The notes under the pieces: model-generated
Seen by the model: the letters and a program-made list of their open reading frames with translations, nothing else
Databases searched by the model: none
What the model was told of the DNA's origin: nothing
Program-made: the position numbers and the translations under genes
DNA from: Aldehydirespirator sp965220645
Lineage (GTDB): Bacteria > Actinomycetota > Acidimicrobiia > Acidimicrobiales > Aldehydirespiratoraceae
Direction: 5' to 3'
Assembly: GCA_965220645.1 (NCBI GenBank)
Contig: OZ244836.1
Location: forward strand, 3,481,665-3,545,664
DNA length: 64,000 nucleotides
Shown here: piece after piece, positions 16,464-24,466 of the stretch
Position numbering within the stretch: position 1 is the stretch's first letter
Layout of the letters: the number at the start of each line of letters is the position of its first letter

Positions 16464-17576
16464 TCATTCATCGGGCTGCTCGTTTCCCGCGGTCTGCAGT
16501 GCTGGCGCAGCAGAGGACACGACCAGCCGGTTGGACAGGAAGAACTCGCCCGAGGCCACGAACAGGAAGATCAGACCCTGCAGCAGGAACACGATCTCGG
16601 CGTCGATGCCGACGGTCTGCAGCTTGGTGCCGGCCGCCGCGACCGCGCCGAGCAGCACCGCCACCGGGACCACACCCAGCGGATTGAGCCGAGCCACCGC
16701 GGCCACCACTATGCCGGTGAAGCCCATCTCGGTGGCCAGGGCCCGGGGATCGAGGGTCTTGAGCACGCCGCTGACCTCGATGGCCCCGGCCATGCCGGCC
16801 AGCGCGCCCGACAGCGCGAGGACGGACAGGATCTTGCCGCTCACGCTCATTCCCGCGTAGCGCGAGGCGGACGGGGAGTCGCCGATGGTGCGAAGCTCGA
16901 ACCCCCAGGTCGAGCCCCGAAGACTCCACCAGAGGACCAGCGCGGCGACCAGGGCGATCACCAGCCCGTAATGGAGCCGGTGGGAGATGATGGGAAGCTC
17001 GGCGGCCTCGGGGATGAGTTTGCCCTGGGGGTAGTTGCGCCCCGGGTCGCGCCAGGAACTCACTGTGCCGAAGATCAGGTAGTTCATGAAGTAGAGGGCC
17101 ACGAAGTTCAACATCAACGTGGTGATCACCTCATTGGTGTTGAAGTACGCCTTGGGCAGGGCGGCCACTCCGGCCCAGAGGGCGCCCGCCACCGCGCCCC
17201 CGACGATCATCGCCGCCAGCATCAGCACCTTGGGCGAGCCAGCGGGCAGCCACAGAGCCAGCCCGCTCGCAGTGACGGCACCCATGTAGAGCTGGCCTTC
17301 GGCACCGATATTCCAGACCTTCATACGGAAGGCCACCGCGGCGGCGAGGCCGGTGAGGATCAGCGGGGTGGCCAGCAGCAGGGTCCGGGTGATCGGTCGC
17401 CAGCCGTTGAGGCTGGAGTCCAGCATGGTCCGGTAGGCCTCGAACGGGCTGTTGCCCGAGATGACGATGATGATCGCACCCACCAGTGCGGCCGCGATCA
17501 GAGAGGCGATCGGGACGCCGACCCTCAACGACAGGGCCGATCGGGCCCGCGGGGCGACCGACACTCGCAGGCTCAT
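16464..17576 (-). CDS. ABC transporter permease, BMP/nucleoside type (NupP-like)
   Basis: A 370-residue permease with multiple membrane spans and the family block WNIGAEGQLYMGAVTASGLAL around residues 90-115. ANVLALSG-like sequence (SVLALSGALAGMAGAIEVSGV) lies later. It is the partner of the 15483-16430 permease. Its start overlaps the stop of the ATPase gene by 4 bases (ATGA), so translation is coupled. Transported compounds in this family are purine and pyrimidine nucleosides, and in some cases other small ligands. Confidence 0.9.
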   Translation of the reverse strand: MSLRVSVAPRARSALSLRVGVPIASLIAAALVGAIIIVISGNSPFEAYRTMLDSSLNGWRPITRTLLLATPLILTGLAAAVAFRMKVWNIGAEGQLYMGAVTASGLALWLPAGSPKVLMLAAMIVGGAVAGALWAGVAALPKAYFNTNEVITTLMLNFVALYFMNYLIFGTVSSWRDPGRNYPQGKLIPEAAELPIISHRLHYGLVIALVAALVLWWSLRGSTWGFELRTIGDSPSASRYAGMSVSGKILSVLALSGALAGMAGAIEVSGVLKTLDPRALATEMGFTGIVVAAVARLNPLGVVPVAVLLGAVAAAGTKLQTVGIDAEIVFLLQGLIFLFVASGEFFLSNRLVVSSAAPALQTAGNEQPDE

Positions 17577-19108
17577 GCGGCGTGGTCCTTGGCACCGGTC
17601 ATCAGCAGCCCGAGTTCTTCGATGTCGAGGGTCTCAGGTGTGTACGAGCCGACGATGCGGCCCCTTGCCATGACGAGGATCGAGTCGGCCAGCTCGGTGA
17701 TCTCGGCCAGATCCTCCGAGAACAGCAGGACCCCCCGGCCGTGCTCGGTCTCGGCCCGGATGTGGCCGCGCACCGCGGCGGTGGCGGCAACGTCGAGGCC
17801 CCGGGTTGGCGACGCGGCCAGCAGCACGTGGTGGGGCCGGGTGAGCTCCCGAGCCAGGATGGCCTTTTGCAGGTTGCCACCCGACATGAGGCTGACCGCC
17901 ATCTGTCGGCGGGCGCCGCGCACATCGAAGCGCTCGACCAGCGTCCGGGCCGTCGCGGCGATAGCGCTCGACGACAGAACCCCGAGCCGGCTGTGGGGTC
18001 GCTCCCGGTAGCTCTTGAGCACCAGGTTCTCCTCGATCGTCAGGCCGCTGGCCAGGCCGGTTCCCAGCCGGTCCTCGGGAACGTAGGCCAGACCGGCCTG
18101 CGAGCGCTGTCTCGGGCTGGCAGACGTGATGTCGCGGTCGCGCAGCCGCACCGATCCGGCCTTGATTCCGCGGAGGCCGGCGAGGGCCTCCTGGAACTCG
18201 CGCTGGCCGTTACCGGCCACCCCCGCGATTCCGACGATCTGGCCGCTGCGAACCTCCAGGCTGGCTCCGTTGACCGCGGCCGTTCCCCGGTCCCCGGTGA
18301 CGTGGAGGTCGGCTACGGTCAGCACCGCCTCGGCGTCGTCGAATCGGCGCGGCTCGTGCTGGCCCGCTTCGAACATGTGCTCGGCCCCGATCATCATGGT
18401 GGCCAGCTGGGAGGCAGTGGCCTCCGCGGTGTCCACGGTGCCGGCGTTGCGGCCGCCGCGCAGCACGGTCACCCGGTCGGTGTGGCCGAGGATCTCCTCC
18501 ATCTTGTGCGACACCAGCACCACCGAATGGCCCTGCCCGGCCATGTGCCGCACCACCTCGAACAGCTTCTCGCACTCCTGTGGGGCCAGCACCGCGGTCG
18601 GCTCGTCGAGGATCAGTATCCGAGCACCCCGGAACAGCTGCTTGAGGATCTCGACCCGCTGCTGCTCGCCCACCGACAGCTGCCAGATGTAGGCGCCCGG
18701 GTGGACGCTGAGGCCGTACTCCTCGGCGATTCCGGCCACACGGGTCTCCACCGCCCGCAGTGTCAGGCGGATGCCCTGGTCCTTGAGGCCGAGCACGAGG
18801 TTCTCGGCCACGGTGAGGGAGGGCACCAGCCGGAAGTGCTGGTACACCATCCCGATGCCGTGCTCGGCCGCGTCGTGGGGCGACCGCAGGCTGACCGGCT
18901 GCCCGTCGATGCTGATCTCACCTGAGTCCGGCCGGTACAGGCCGGCGAGAACCGAGCAGAGGGTGGACTTCCCGGCCCCGTTCTCGCCCAGCAGCCCGTG
19001 CACCTCGCCGGAACGCAGGTCGAAGTTGACGTGGTCGTTGGCGGCGACGCCGTAGAACGACTTGTTGAGGTCGCGGACCTCGAGGATCGTCTCGCCTGCG
19101 TCAGCCAA
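17573..19108 (-). CDS. ABC transporter ATPase, nucleoside type, two NBDs (NupO-like)
   Basis: A 511-residue tandem ATPase. NBD1 has Walker A GENGAGKST, signature LSVGEQQRVEILK and Walker B ILILDEPTAVL. NBD2 has a degenerate Walker A (GVAGNGQREF) and signature MSGGNLQKAILAREL, as is normal in the RbsA/NupO group. It powers import with the two permeases downstream and the BmpA-type lipoprotein upstream. The ATG at 19108 lies 66 bases from the stop of the binding-protein gene. Confidence 0.93.
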   Translation of the reverse strand: MADAGETILEVRDLNKSFYGVAANDHVNFDLRSGEVHGLLGENGAGKSTLCSVLAGLYRPDSGEISIDGQPVSLRSPHDAAEHGIGMVYQHFRLVPSLTVAENLVLGLKDQGIRLTLRAVETRVAGIAEEYGLSVHPGAYIWQLSVGEQQRVEILKQLFRGARILILDEPTAVLAPQECEKLFEVVRHMAGQGHSVVLVSHKMEEILGHTDRVTVLRGGRNAGTVDTAEATASQLATMMIGAEHMFEAGQHEPRRFDDAEAVLTVADLHVTGDRGTAAVNGASLEVRSGQIVGIAGVAGNGQREFQEALAGLRGIKAGSVRLRDRDITSASPRQRSQAGLAYVPEDRLGTGLASGLTIEENLVLKSYRERPHSRLGVLSSSAIAATARTLVERFDVRGARRQMAVSLMSGGNLQKAILARELTRPHHVLLAASPTRGLDVAATAAVRGHIRAETEHGRGVLLFSEDLAEITELADSILVMARGRIVGSYTPETLDIEELGLLMTGAKDHAA

Positions 19109-19174
19109 GGCCTTGACCGTAATGGATGCAGGCTGCCCGCCGGCCCCGAGCGGGCCGGCCGGTCAACCCTGTTG

Positions 19175-20413
19175 TCAGCCGATGGAGCCCTCGACCCCCT
19201 CGATGAGCCACAGGCAGCACGTCGTGCGCTCCTCGAAGGGAATCGTCCCGCCCTCGGGCACCTGAACGTTGCCCTCGTTGTCGAGGATCGGGCCGGCGAA
19301 GTAGTCATGGGTGCCGTCGAGGATCTGCTGGCGCCGCTCGTTGACGAGGGCCAGCATCTCGTCGGTCACGTCCTGCCCGTAGGGGCTGTTGCCGATCATC
19401 CCGGCCTGGAGGCCGCCGTAGGTGAGCGCCGGCTCCCAGGTCCCGTCGATCAGCTGCTGGACCTGGTCGATGTAGTAGGGGCCCCACTCGAACGTGAAGG
19501 AGGACAGCCACGCATTGGGGGCCACTTCGGAACGATCGGAGCTGTAGCCGACGATGTTGAGGCCGCGGTCCTCGGCGACCGACGCCACCGCCGGCGAGTT
19601 CAGCTCATGGGCCAGCACATCAGCACCGCCGTTGGCCAGTGCTTCCGCGGCCTGCTGCTCCACCGGCGGGTCGTACCAGCTGTTGATATACACGACCTGC
19701 ACCACCGCGTCGGGGTTGACCTCACGCACGCCGATGGTGAAGGCATTGATCGCCCGGTTGACCTCTTCGATGGGATACCCCGCCGGATAGCCGATGACGC
19801 CGCTCTCGGTGACGCTCCCCGCGATCAACCCGTCGAGATACCGGCCGTCCTCGGTGGCCCCATCGAAATGACCTACGTTGTCGGCGGTCTGCCAGCCGGC
19901 CCAGGTGAGGAACTTCGTGTCTGGGTACTGCTCCGCAACCGGCATCACGTCGGGCATGAAGTAGGTCGTGCCGATGATCATGTCGGCGCCCGCTTCGGCG
20001 AGATCCTCGAACGCGTTGGTCGCGCTCGGACCGGGAGACACCTCTTCCAGGATCTGGACGTCGAGGCCGGGGAACGCCTCCTGCACCTCTTGGACGCCCC
20101 GGTAGTGGGTGGTGTTCCACCCGCCGTCCTCGATGAAGAGGTCGAAGACGAAGGCCACCGAGTAGCCGGAGCCGTCCGACGGTGCGGCCTCCTCGGCCGG
20201 TTCGGCCTCCTCCATGGGCTCCTCAGCCGGCTCCGCTTCTTCCATGGGCTCTTCGGCCGGCTCGGCCTCTTCCATCGGTTCTTCAGCCGGCTCGGCCGGT
20301 GCGGCTTCCTCGGCCGGCGCTGGCGCCGGTGCCGCGTCATCGTCGTCTCCGCAGGCGGCGGCAACGAACGCGAACACGGCTAGTACAGCCAAGATCCATC
20401 GGGCCTGTCTCAT
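19175..20413 (-). CDS. BMP-family nucleoside-binding lipoprotein (BmpA/PnrA-like)
   Basis: A 412-residue lipoprotein. The signal peptide MRQARWILAVLAVFAFVAAAC ends in a lipobox with Cys at 21. A low-complexity acidic linker follows, built from repeats of about EPAEEPMEEA. The mature domain has the BMP pattern (VAFVFDLFIEDGGWN, GTTYFMPDVMP, GVIGYPAGYPIEEVNRAINAF). Family members such as PnrA and BmpD bind purine nucleosides. The start at 20413 is preferred over 20464 because GGAGAGGAAG precedes it and the signal peptide follows. Its promoter region holds a TGATAA-N7-TTATCA palindrome, shared with the divergent NdmD-like gene. Confidence 0.92.
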   Translation of the reverse strand: MRQARWILAVLAVFAFVAAACGDDDDAAPAPAPAEEAAPAEPAEEPMEEAEPAEEPMEEAEPAEEPMEEAEPAEEAAPSDGSGYSVAFVFDLFIEDGGWNTTHYRGVQEVQEAFPGLDVQILEEVSPGPSATNAFEDLAEAGADMIIGTTYFMPDVMPVAEQYPDTKFLTWAGWQTADNVGHFDGATEDGRYLDGLIAGSVTESGVIGYPAGYPIEEVNRAINAFTIGVREVNPDAVVQVVYINSWYDPPVEQQAAEALANGGADVLAHELNSPAVASVAEDRGLNIVGYSSDRSEVAPNAWLSSFTFEWGPYYIDQVQQLIDGTWEPALTYGGLQAGMIGNSPYGQDVTDEMLALVNERRQQILDGTHDYFAGPILDNEGNVQVPEGGTIPFEERTTCCLWLIEGVEGSIG

Positions 20414-20444
20414 ACTTGCTTCCTCTCCAGGTGCTTTGACAGAG

Positions 20445-20463
20445 TGATAACTGGTTCTTATCA
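20445..20463. promoter_or_regulatory. Palindromic operator TGATAA-N7-TTATCA (copy 1)
   Basis: A perfect 6-bp inverted repeat with a 7-base spacer, located between the divergent bmpA-like and ndmD-like genes. An identical half-site arrangement occurs at 25401-25419 upstream of the NdmC-like gene. Its AT content stands out in 70% G+C DNA. It is a likely binding site for a dimeric regulator of the purine island. Confidence 0.7.
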
Positions 20464-20485
20464 TCCTGGCGGAGCGGTTTCAAGC

Positions 20486-20680
20486 CATACGCAGGCGGAC
20501 CATACGCAGGCGGACCATACGCAGGCGGACAATACGCAGGCCGACCATACGCAGGCCGACCATACGCAGGCCGACCATACGCAGGCCGACCATACGCAGG
20601 CGGACCATACGCAGGCGGACCATACGCAGGCGGACAATACGCAGGCGGACAATACGCAGGCGGACAATACGCAGGCGGAG
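20486..20680. repeat. 15-bp tandem repeat, 13 units
   Basis: Thirteen units of CATACGCAGGCGGAC (variants AATAC at the start and GCCGAC at the end) fill the gap between the operator and the ndmD-like gene. The unit is a multiple of 3, so it reads through as HTQAD/NTQAD, but it lies before the chosen start codon. Confidence 0.9.
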
Positions 20681-20731
20681 TGTGCCAGTATCCGTTCATC
20701 GAGTTGGGCAGGCAGGAAGGATGACCCAAGG

Positions 20732-22597
20732 ATGACCCAAGTGACCTCTGACCCGTTCACCCTGTGGCATCCGGTGGCGTCGGATCACGACGTGCCTCAT
20801 CGCCACGTGCACCACGGCCAGTTGCTGGGCCGCGAGCTGGCGATATGGCGGGCCGACGACGACTTCGTGAACGTATGGGAGAACCGGTGCCTGCACCGCG
20901 GGGTCCGGCTCTCGATCGGCGCCAACGACGGCACCGAGCTCCGCTGCCAGTACCACGGCTGGCGCTACGCCAACCGGTCGGCGGGATGCACCTACATCCC
21001 GGCCCACCCCGCCGACGCCCCGGCCCGAACCATCTGCAACCGGACCTTCGGATCGGTCGAGCGCTACGGGCTGATCTGGTCGGGCGAGGACCCGGTCGGA
21101 GATCCCCCGACGATCGAGGTGTTGGAGTCGGGCGCCCCGTTCGGGCTGCGCAACCTCCCCGTCCATGCCTCGGTCGAGATGACCGTGCAGCACCTGCAGG
21201 CCCACCGCTTCAGTCCCTCCGGCCGGCTCGATGCGGAGTCGGTGGAGATGACGGTCGAATGGGTCGACGACTACTCGGTGGCGCTGACCGCCACCACCGG
21301 TGACTCGTCATCAGGCTCGTCGTCGGGCTCGTCATCGGGCTCGTCATCGGGCTCGTCATCAGGCTCGTCGTCAGGCTCGTCATCGGGCTCGTCGTCAGGC
21401 TCGTCGACTGCGGTGTTCTTCGTGCAGCCGGTGGACTCGGGGCGCAGCGCGATCAGAGGCGTGCTCACCGAGACGCCGCCGGAAGGTGATCAGCTGGCCG
21501 TACTGCGCCACCACGCGGTCGAGTTGAACCGGCTGGTGACCGCGATCGAGGCCGAGGCCGCCCTGCTGCCCGCGCCCGAGCCGCTCGTGCCGGTCCTTCA
21601 GCAGGTCCCCATCCGTCTGGCGGAGCTGCCCGAGGCGCCGTCGGGCCGGACCGCTTCGCTGCGGGTGCAGGTGAGCCGCAAGTGGTCGACGGCTGAGGGC
21701 GTCGCCGCCTTCGAGCTGGTGCCGCTCCAGGGGGTGCTGCCCACGTTCCAGCCGGGAGCCCACATCGACGTGCACCTGCCCAACGGACTGATCCGCCAGT
21801 ACTCGATCACCAACGGTCCCGGACAGTCGTCCTTCTACCGCATCGGTGTGAAGCTCGAGCCGGACTCCACCGGCGGGTCGGTCTGCCTGCACGAGACGGT
21901 GCGCGAGGGCGACGTGCTGGCCATCTCGGAGCCCCGCAACAACTTCCCCCTGCGCCGGGACGCGACCCGCACCATCCTGCTGGCCGGCGGCATCGGCATC
22001 ACGCCGCTGCTGGCCATGGCCCAGGCGCTGGAACGCATGGACCTCCACTGCGAACTGCACTGCTTCGCCCAGTCGTCGGACCACCTCGCGTTCGGCGACG
22101 TGCTCGACGGGTTGGGCGATTCGGTGGTACGGCACCTGGACCTGTCACCCGACGAGACCGTCGGCGAGATCCGGCGCCTGGTGGCCGAGCCTGCAGCGCA
22201 CACCCACATCTACATCTGCGGGCCGGGGCCGATGCTGGAGGCGGCCCGCCGGGAGGCTGCGGCCGCGGGCTGGCCCGATGAGGCCGTCCATTTCGAGTAC
22301 TTCAAGAACACCACCGAGATCGACGACTCGTCGACGTTCGAGGTGGCGCTGGCCCGCTCGGCGCTGACCTTGACCGTCGGCGCGGGTCAGACGATCCTCG
22401 AGGTCCTGCGGGAGCACGGTGTGAGCGTGCCTTCATCGTGCGAGCAGGGAGCATGCGGCACCTGCATCGCCACCGTGCTGGAGGGTGAGCCCGACCACCA
22501 GGACGTGTACCTCAACGACTCGGACCACCAGGCCGGCGACCGCATGATGACCTGCGTCTCCCGGGCCAGATCCGACCGGCTCGTGCTGGACCTGTAG
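20732..22597 (+). CDS. NdmD-like reductase: Rieske domain, FMN/NAD reductase, 2Fe-2S ferredoxin
   Basis: A 621-residue electron-transfer protein with the unusual domain order of NdmD, the caffeine N-demethylase reductase. An extra N-terminal Rieske domain has C53/H55 (CLHRG) and C72/H75 (CQYHGW). A Ser/Gly repeat linker sits at about residues 190-227. Then come an FMN/NAD(P)H reductase (RQYSITNGPG, GGIGITPLLAMAQAL, YICGPGPMLEA) and a plant-type ferredoxin (C570, C575, C578, C608). Ordinary reductases of this class lack the Rieske domain; in NdmD it supplies the cluster that NdmC lacks. The ATG at 20732 is chosen because AGGAAGG lies 11 bases upstream and conserved sequence begins there. The GST-like gene follows after 15 bases. 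Confidence 0.9.
   Translation: MTQVTSDPFTLWHPVASDHDVPHRHVHHGQLLGRELAIWRADDDFVNVWENRCLHRGVRLSIGANDGTELRCQYHGWRYANRSAGCTYIPAHPADAPARTICNRTFGSVERYGLIWSGEDPVGDPPTIEVLESGAPFGLRNLPVHASVEMTVQHLQAHRFSPSGRLDAESVEMTVEWVDDYSVALTATTGDSSSGSSSGSSSGSSSGSSSGSSSGSSSGSSSGSSTAVFFVQPVDSGRSAIRGVLTETPPEGDQLAVLRHHAVELNRLVTAIEAEAALLPAPEPLVPVLQQVPIRLAELPEAPSGRTASLRVQVSRKWSTAEGVAAFELVPLQGVLPTFQPGAHIDVHLPNGLIRQYSITNGPGQSSFYRIGVKLEPDSTGGSVCLHETVREGDVLAISEPRNNFPLRRDATRTILLAGGIGITPLLAMAQALERMDLHCELHCFAQSSDHLAFGDVLDGLGDSVVRHLDLSPDETVGEIRRLVAEPAAHTHIYICGPGPMLEAARREAAAAGWPDEAVHFEYFKNTTEIDDSSTFEVALARSALTLTVGAGQTILEVLREHGVSVPSSCEQGACGTCIATVLEGEPDHQDVYLNDSDHQAGDRMMTCVSRARSDRLVLDL
21304..21411 (+). repeat. 12-bp in-frame repeat encoding a Ser/Gly linker
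   Basis: About nine units of TCATCGGGCTCG-type sequence inside the ndmD-like gene, encoding SSGS repeats. It sits between the N-terminal Rieske part and the flavin reductase part, where extra length could give the Rieske domain freedom to move. Confidence 0.85.
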
Positions 22598-22612
22598 GCC
22601 GGGGGACGGGCG

Positions 22613-23254
22613 ATGATCAAGCTCTACGACTACGTGCTGTCGGTGAACTGCTACAAGCAGCGGCTGATGATGGGCATCCTCGACGTCGAGTACGAGGCGG
22701 TCCCCATCGACTTCTTCCCGGGGTGGGAGCACAAGGGCGAGGAGTTCAAGAAGATCAACCCGCTGGGCCACATTCCCGTGATCGACGACGACGGGTACGT
22801 GCTGCGCGACGCTCACGCGATCCTGGTGTACCTGGCCGCCAAGTACGACCCGACCGGGCTGTGGTACCCGACCGGTGATCCAGAGCTGATCGGCGAGACC
22901 GCTTCGTGGATGCTGTTCGCGGAGGGCACCACCAACACCGCGTCGGCGGCCCGGCTGTGCGTCAACCTCGGTTACGACTTCGATCTGGAGGCCTGCCAGG
23001 CCGGCGCCCACCGGCTGTTCCGGGTGCTGGACGAGCACATGTGGTTCCGTGAGCGGGAGGGCCGGGAGTGGGTCTGCTCCGGCTCCCACCCGACTGTGGC
23101 CGACATCGCCATCTTCCCGGACGTGGTGCTGTCGGAGGAGGGCGGGATCTCGCGGCTCGACTATCCGGCGCTGCGGCGCTGGACCGACCGGGTGAAACGG
23201 ATTCCGGGCTTCCTGGTGATGCCGGGGGTCTTCCCCGCCTCGCGGATCTCCTAG
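22613..23254 (+). CDS. GST-like protein, NdmE-like by context
   Basis: A 213-residue protein of the glutathione S-transferase fold. The thioredoxin-like N-terminal domain carries KINPLGHIPVIDDDG (cis-Pro loop) and DAHAILVYLAAKYD. A helical C-terminal domain contains HPTVADIAIFPDV, the N-capping box region. In Pseudomonas caffeine degraders a GST homologue, NdmE, is a structural partner of NdmC and NdmD. Here the gene lies 15 bases after the NdmD-like gene, which supports the same role rather than detoxification. It is convergent with the Rieske oxygenase at 23372-24361. Confidence 0.85.
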   Translation: MIKLYDYVLSVNCYKQRLMMGILDVEYEAVPIDFFPGWEHKGEEFKKINPLGHIPVIDDDGYVLRDAHAILVYLAAKYDPTGLWYPTGDPELIGETASWMLFAEGTTNTASAARLCVNLGYDFDLEACQAGAHRLFRVLDEHMWFREREGREWVCSGSHPTVADIAIFPDVVLSEEGGISRLDYPALRRWTDRVKRIPGFLVMPGVFPASRIS

Positions 23255-23263
23255 GGCTGACCC

Positions 23264-23371
23264 GGAGCGAAGCCGGCCGCGGAGCCTGGCGAGTGCCGGC
23301 CGGGTGCCTGGCGGGTGCCGGCCGGGTGCCGGCCGGGGAGCCTGGCGGGTGCCGGCCGGGCGCGGAGCCTC
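23264..23371. repeat. GC-rich degenerate tandem repeat between convergent genes
   Basis: Imperfect units of GTGCCGGCCGGG and GAGCCTGGCG fill the gap between the GST-like gene and the convergent Rieske oxygenase gene. No gene or clear terminator is seen. GCCGGC cores could form overlapping hairpins. Confidence 0.65.
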
Positions 23372-24361
23372 TCAGGCGGTTCCGAACGTGAGTCCCAGGT
23401 CCTTGAGCCAGCGTCGGTAGGCGACCGCGGTCCTGTCCGCTCGCACGTGCCACTCCGCCGCCAGGTCCAGCGGCAGCAGGTCGGGTCGTTGCGACTCCAC
23501 GATGGGGATGTCCTGGAGCACGATCTCATCGATGTAGGCGCCGAAGTCGGCGTCGGACAGGTCGTGGTTGTAGTTCATCGAGTTCCACATCCAGCCGACG
23601 CTGTGGTGCTCGTCGACCGGGGTGACCGCGAAGTACATGGTGTAGCGCTCCGGGCCGCCCCCGGGGATCGACAGCCCGATGTAGGCAGTGAGGGGCCGCA
23701 GCACCCGGTACAGCCACTGGGCCATCTTGGCCGCACCCGACCCGTCGGGGTTGGGCGTCCAGGTGTTGATGTCGCGGGCGATGATGCCGTCGGGCCCGGC
23801 CTCGACGGTGTAGTCGCCGACCTCGGTGTGGTCGCGGTCGCCGAGGATTCCCTCGTGCACGAACGGGAAGTGGGTGGCGTCCAGGAAGTTCTCTATGACT
23901 CGGGGCCCGCCGGCCCGGATCTCATAGGGGCCGCCGAGGACATGGCGGAAGGCGGGGTCGTCCCACTCGTCATACGGCGGCACGCCCCGGTCGGGCCGGC
24001 CGAGCGAGGCCCAGATCAGCCCGTGGGCCTCGGTGGCCGCGTAGACGGTGGCGCAGGCCTTGGCCGGGGGCTTCTGCCGGGGCCGGGAGGGTATGTGGAC
24101 GCAGGTTCCGGACTGGTCGTAGGTCCAGCCGTGGTAGGGGCATTCCAGGCCGAGTCCGGTGACCTGGCCGAGCGAGAGGCGGGTGCCCCGGTGCACGCAC
24201 AGGTCCTTCCAGACCATGACCCCGGTGCCGGCCTCGCTGCGGTTCCGCCACACGACCAAATCCTCGCCCAGCAGCCGGGCTCCGGCCAGGCCGCCATCGG
24301 GCACGTCGTCGCTGCGAGCCACCACATGCCAGTCGTTCACCAGCACCGGATCGGCGATCAT
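23372..24361 (-). CDS. Rieske non-heme iron monooxygenase (NdmA/NdmB-like)
   Basis: A 329-residue oxygenase with a complete Rieske domain (C55/H57 in CVHRG; C74/H77 in CPYHGW) and a complete mononuclear iron site region (N158, D161, H164, H169 in ENFLDATHFPFVHEG). Its C-terminus (LLPLDLAAEWHVRADRTAVAYRRWLKDLGLTFG) matches the NdmC-like neighbour, so the two are paralogues. It would demethylate or hydroxylate a small N- or O-methylated substrate, with electrons from the NdmD-like reductase. Its start codon is joined to the NdmC-like gene by three ATGA-linked 12-codon ORFs. Confidence 0.88.
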   Translation of the reverse strand: MIADPVLVNDWHVVARSDDVPDGGLAGARLLGEDLVVWRNRSEAGTGVMVWKDLCVHRGTRLSLGQVTGLGLECPYHGWTYDQSGTCVHIPSRPRQKPPAKACATVYAATEAHGLIWASLGRPDRGVPPYDEWDDPAFRHVLGGPYEIRAGGPRVIENFLDATHFPFVHEGILGDRDHTEVGDYTVEAGPDGIIARDINTWTPNPDGSGAAKMAQWLYRVLRPLTAYIGLSIPGGGPERYTMYFAVTPVDEHHSVGWMWNSMNYNHDLSDADFGAYIDEIVLQDIPIVESQRPDLLPLDLAAEWHVRADRTAVAYRRWLKDLGLTFGTA

Positions 24362-24466
24362 GGCCGGATCACCCGTAGGACCAGGTCGCCGATCATGGCC
24401 GGATCACCCGTAGGACCAGGTCGCTGATCATGGCCGGATCATGGCTGCTGTCATCCCCCGGCTCAT
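24358..24466 (-). other. Chain of three 12-codon ORFs joined by ATGA overlaps
   Basis: The NdmC-like stop TGA overlaps an ATG at 24466. This ORF (24428-24466) ends in a TGA overlapping the ATG of a second (24393-24431), which overlaps a third (24358-24396), which overlaps the Rieske gene start at 24361. The peptides start MSRGMTAA, MISDLVL and MIGDLVL and all end IRP. The last two come from a 35-bp tandem repeat (24356-24425) and resemble the Rieske N-terminus MIADPVL. The chain would let ribosomes pass from one oxygenase gene to the other by termination-reinitiation. Confidence 0.75.

Noticed and set aside
20444..20731. HTQAD-repeat N-terminal extension of the NdmD-like protein
   Set aside because: The array is upstream of a well-placed ATG with AGGAAGG, overlaps the palindromic operator, and has no counterpart in the family.
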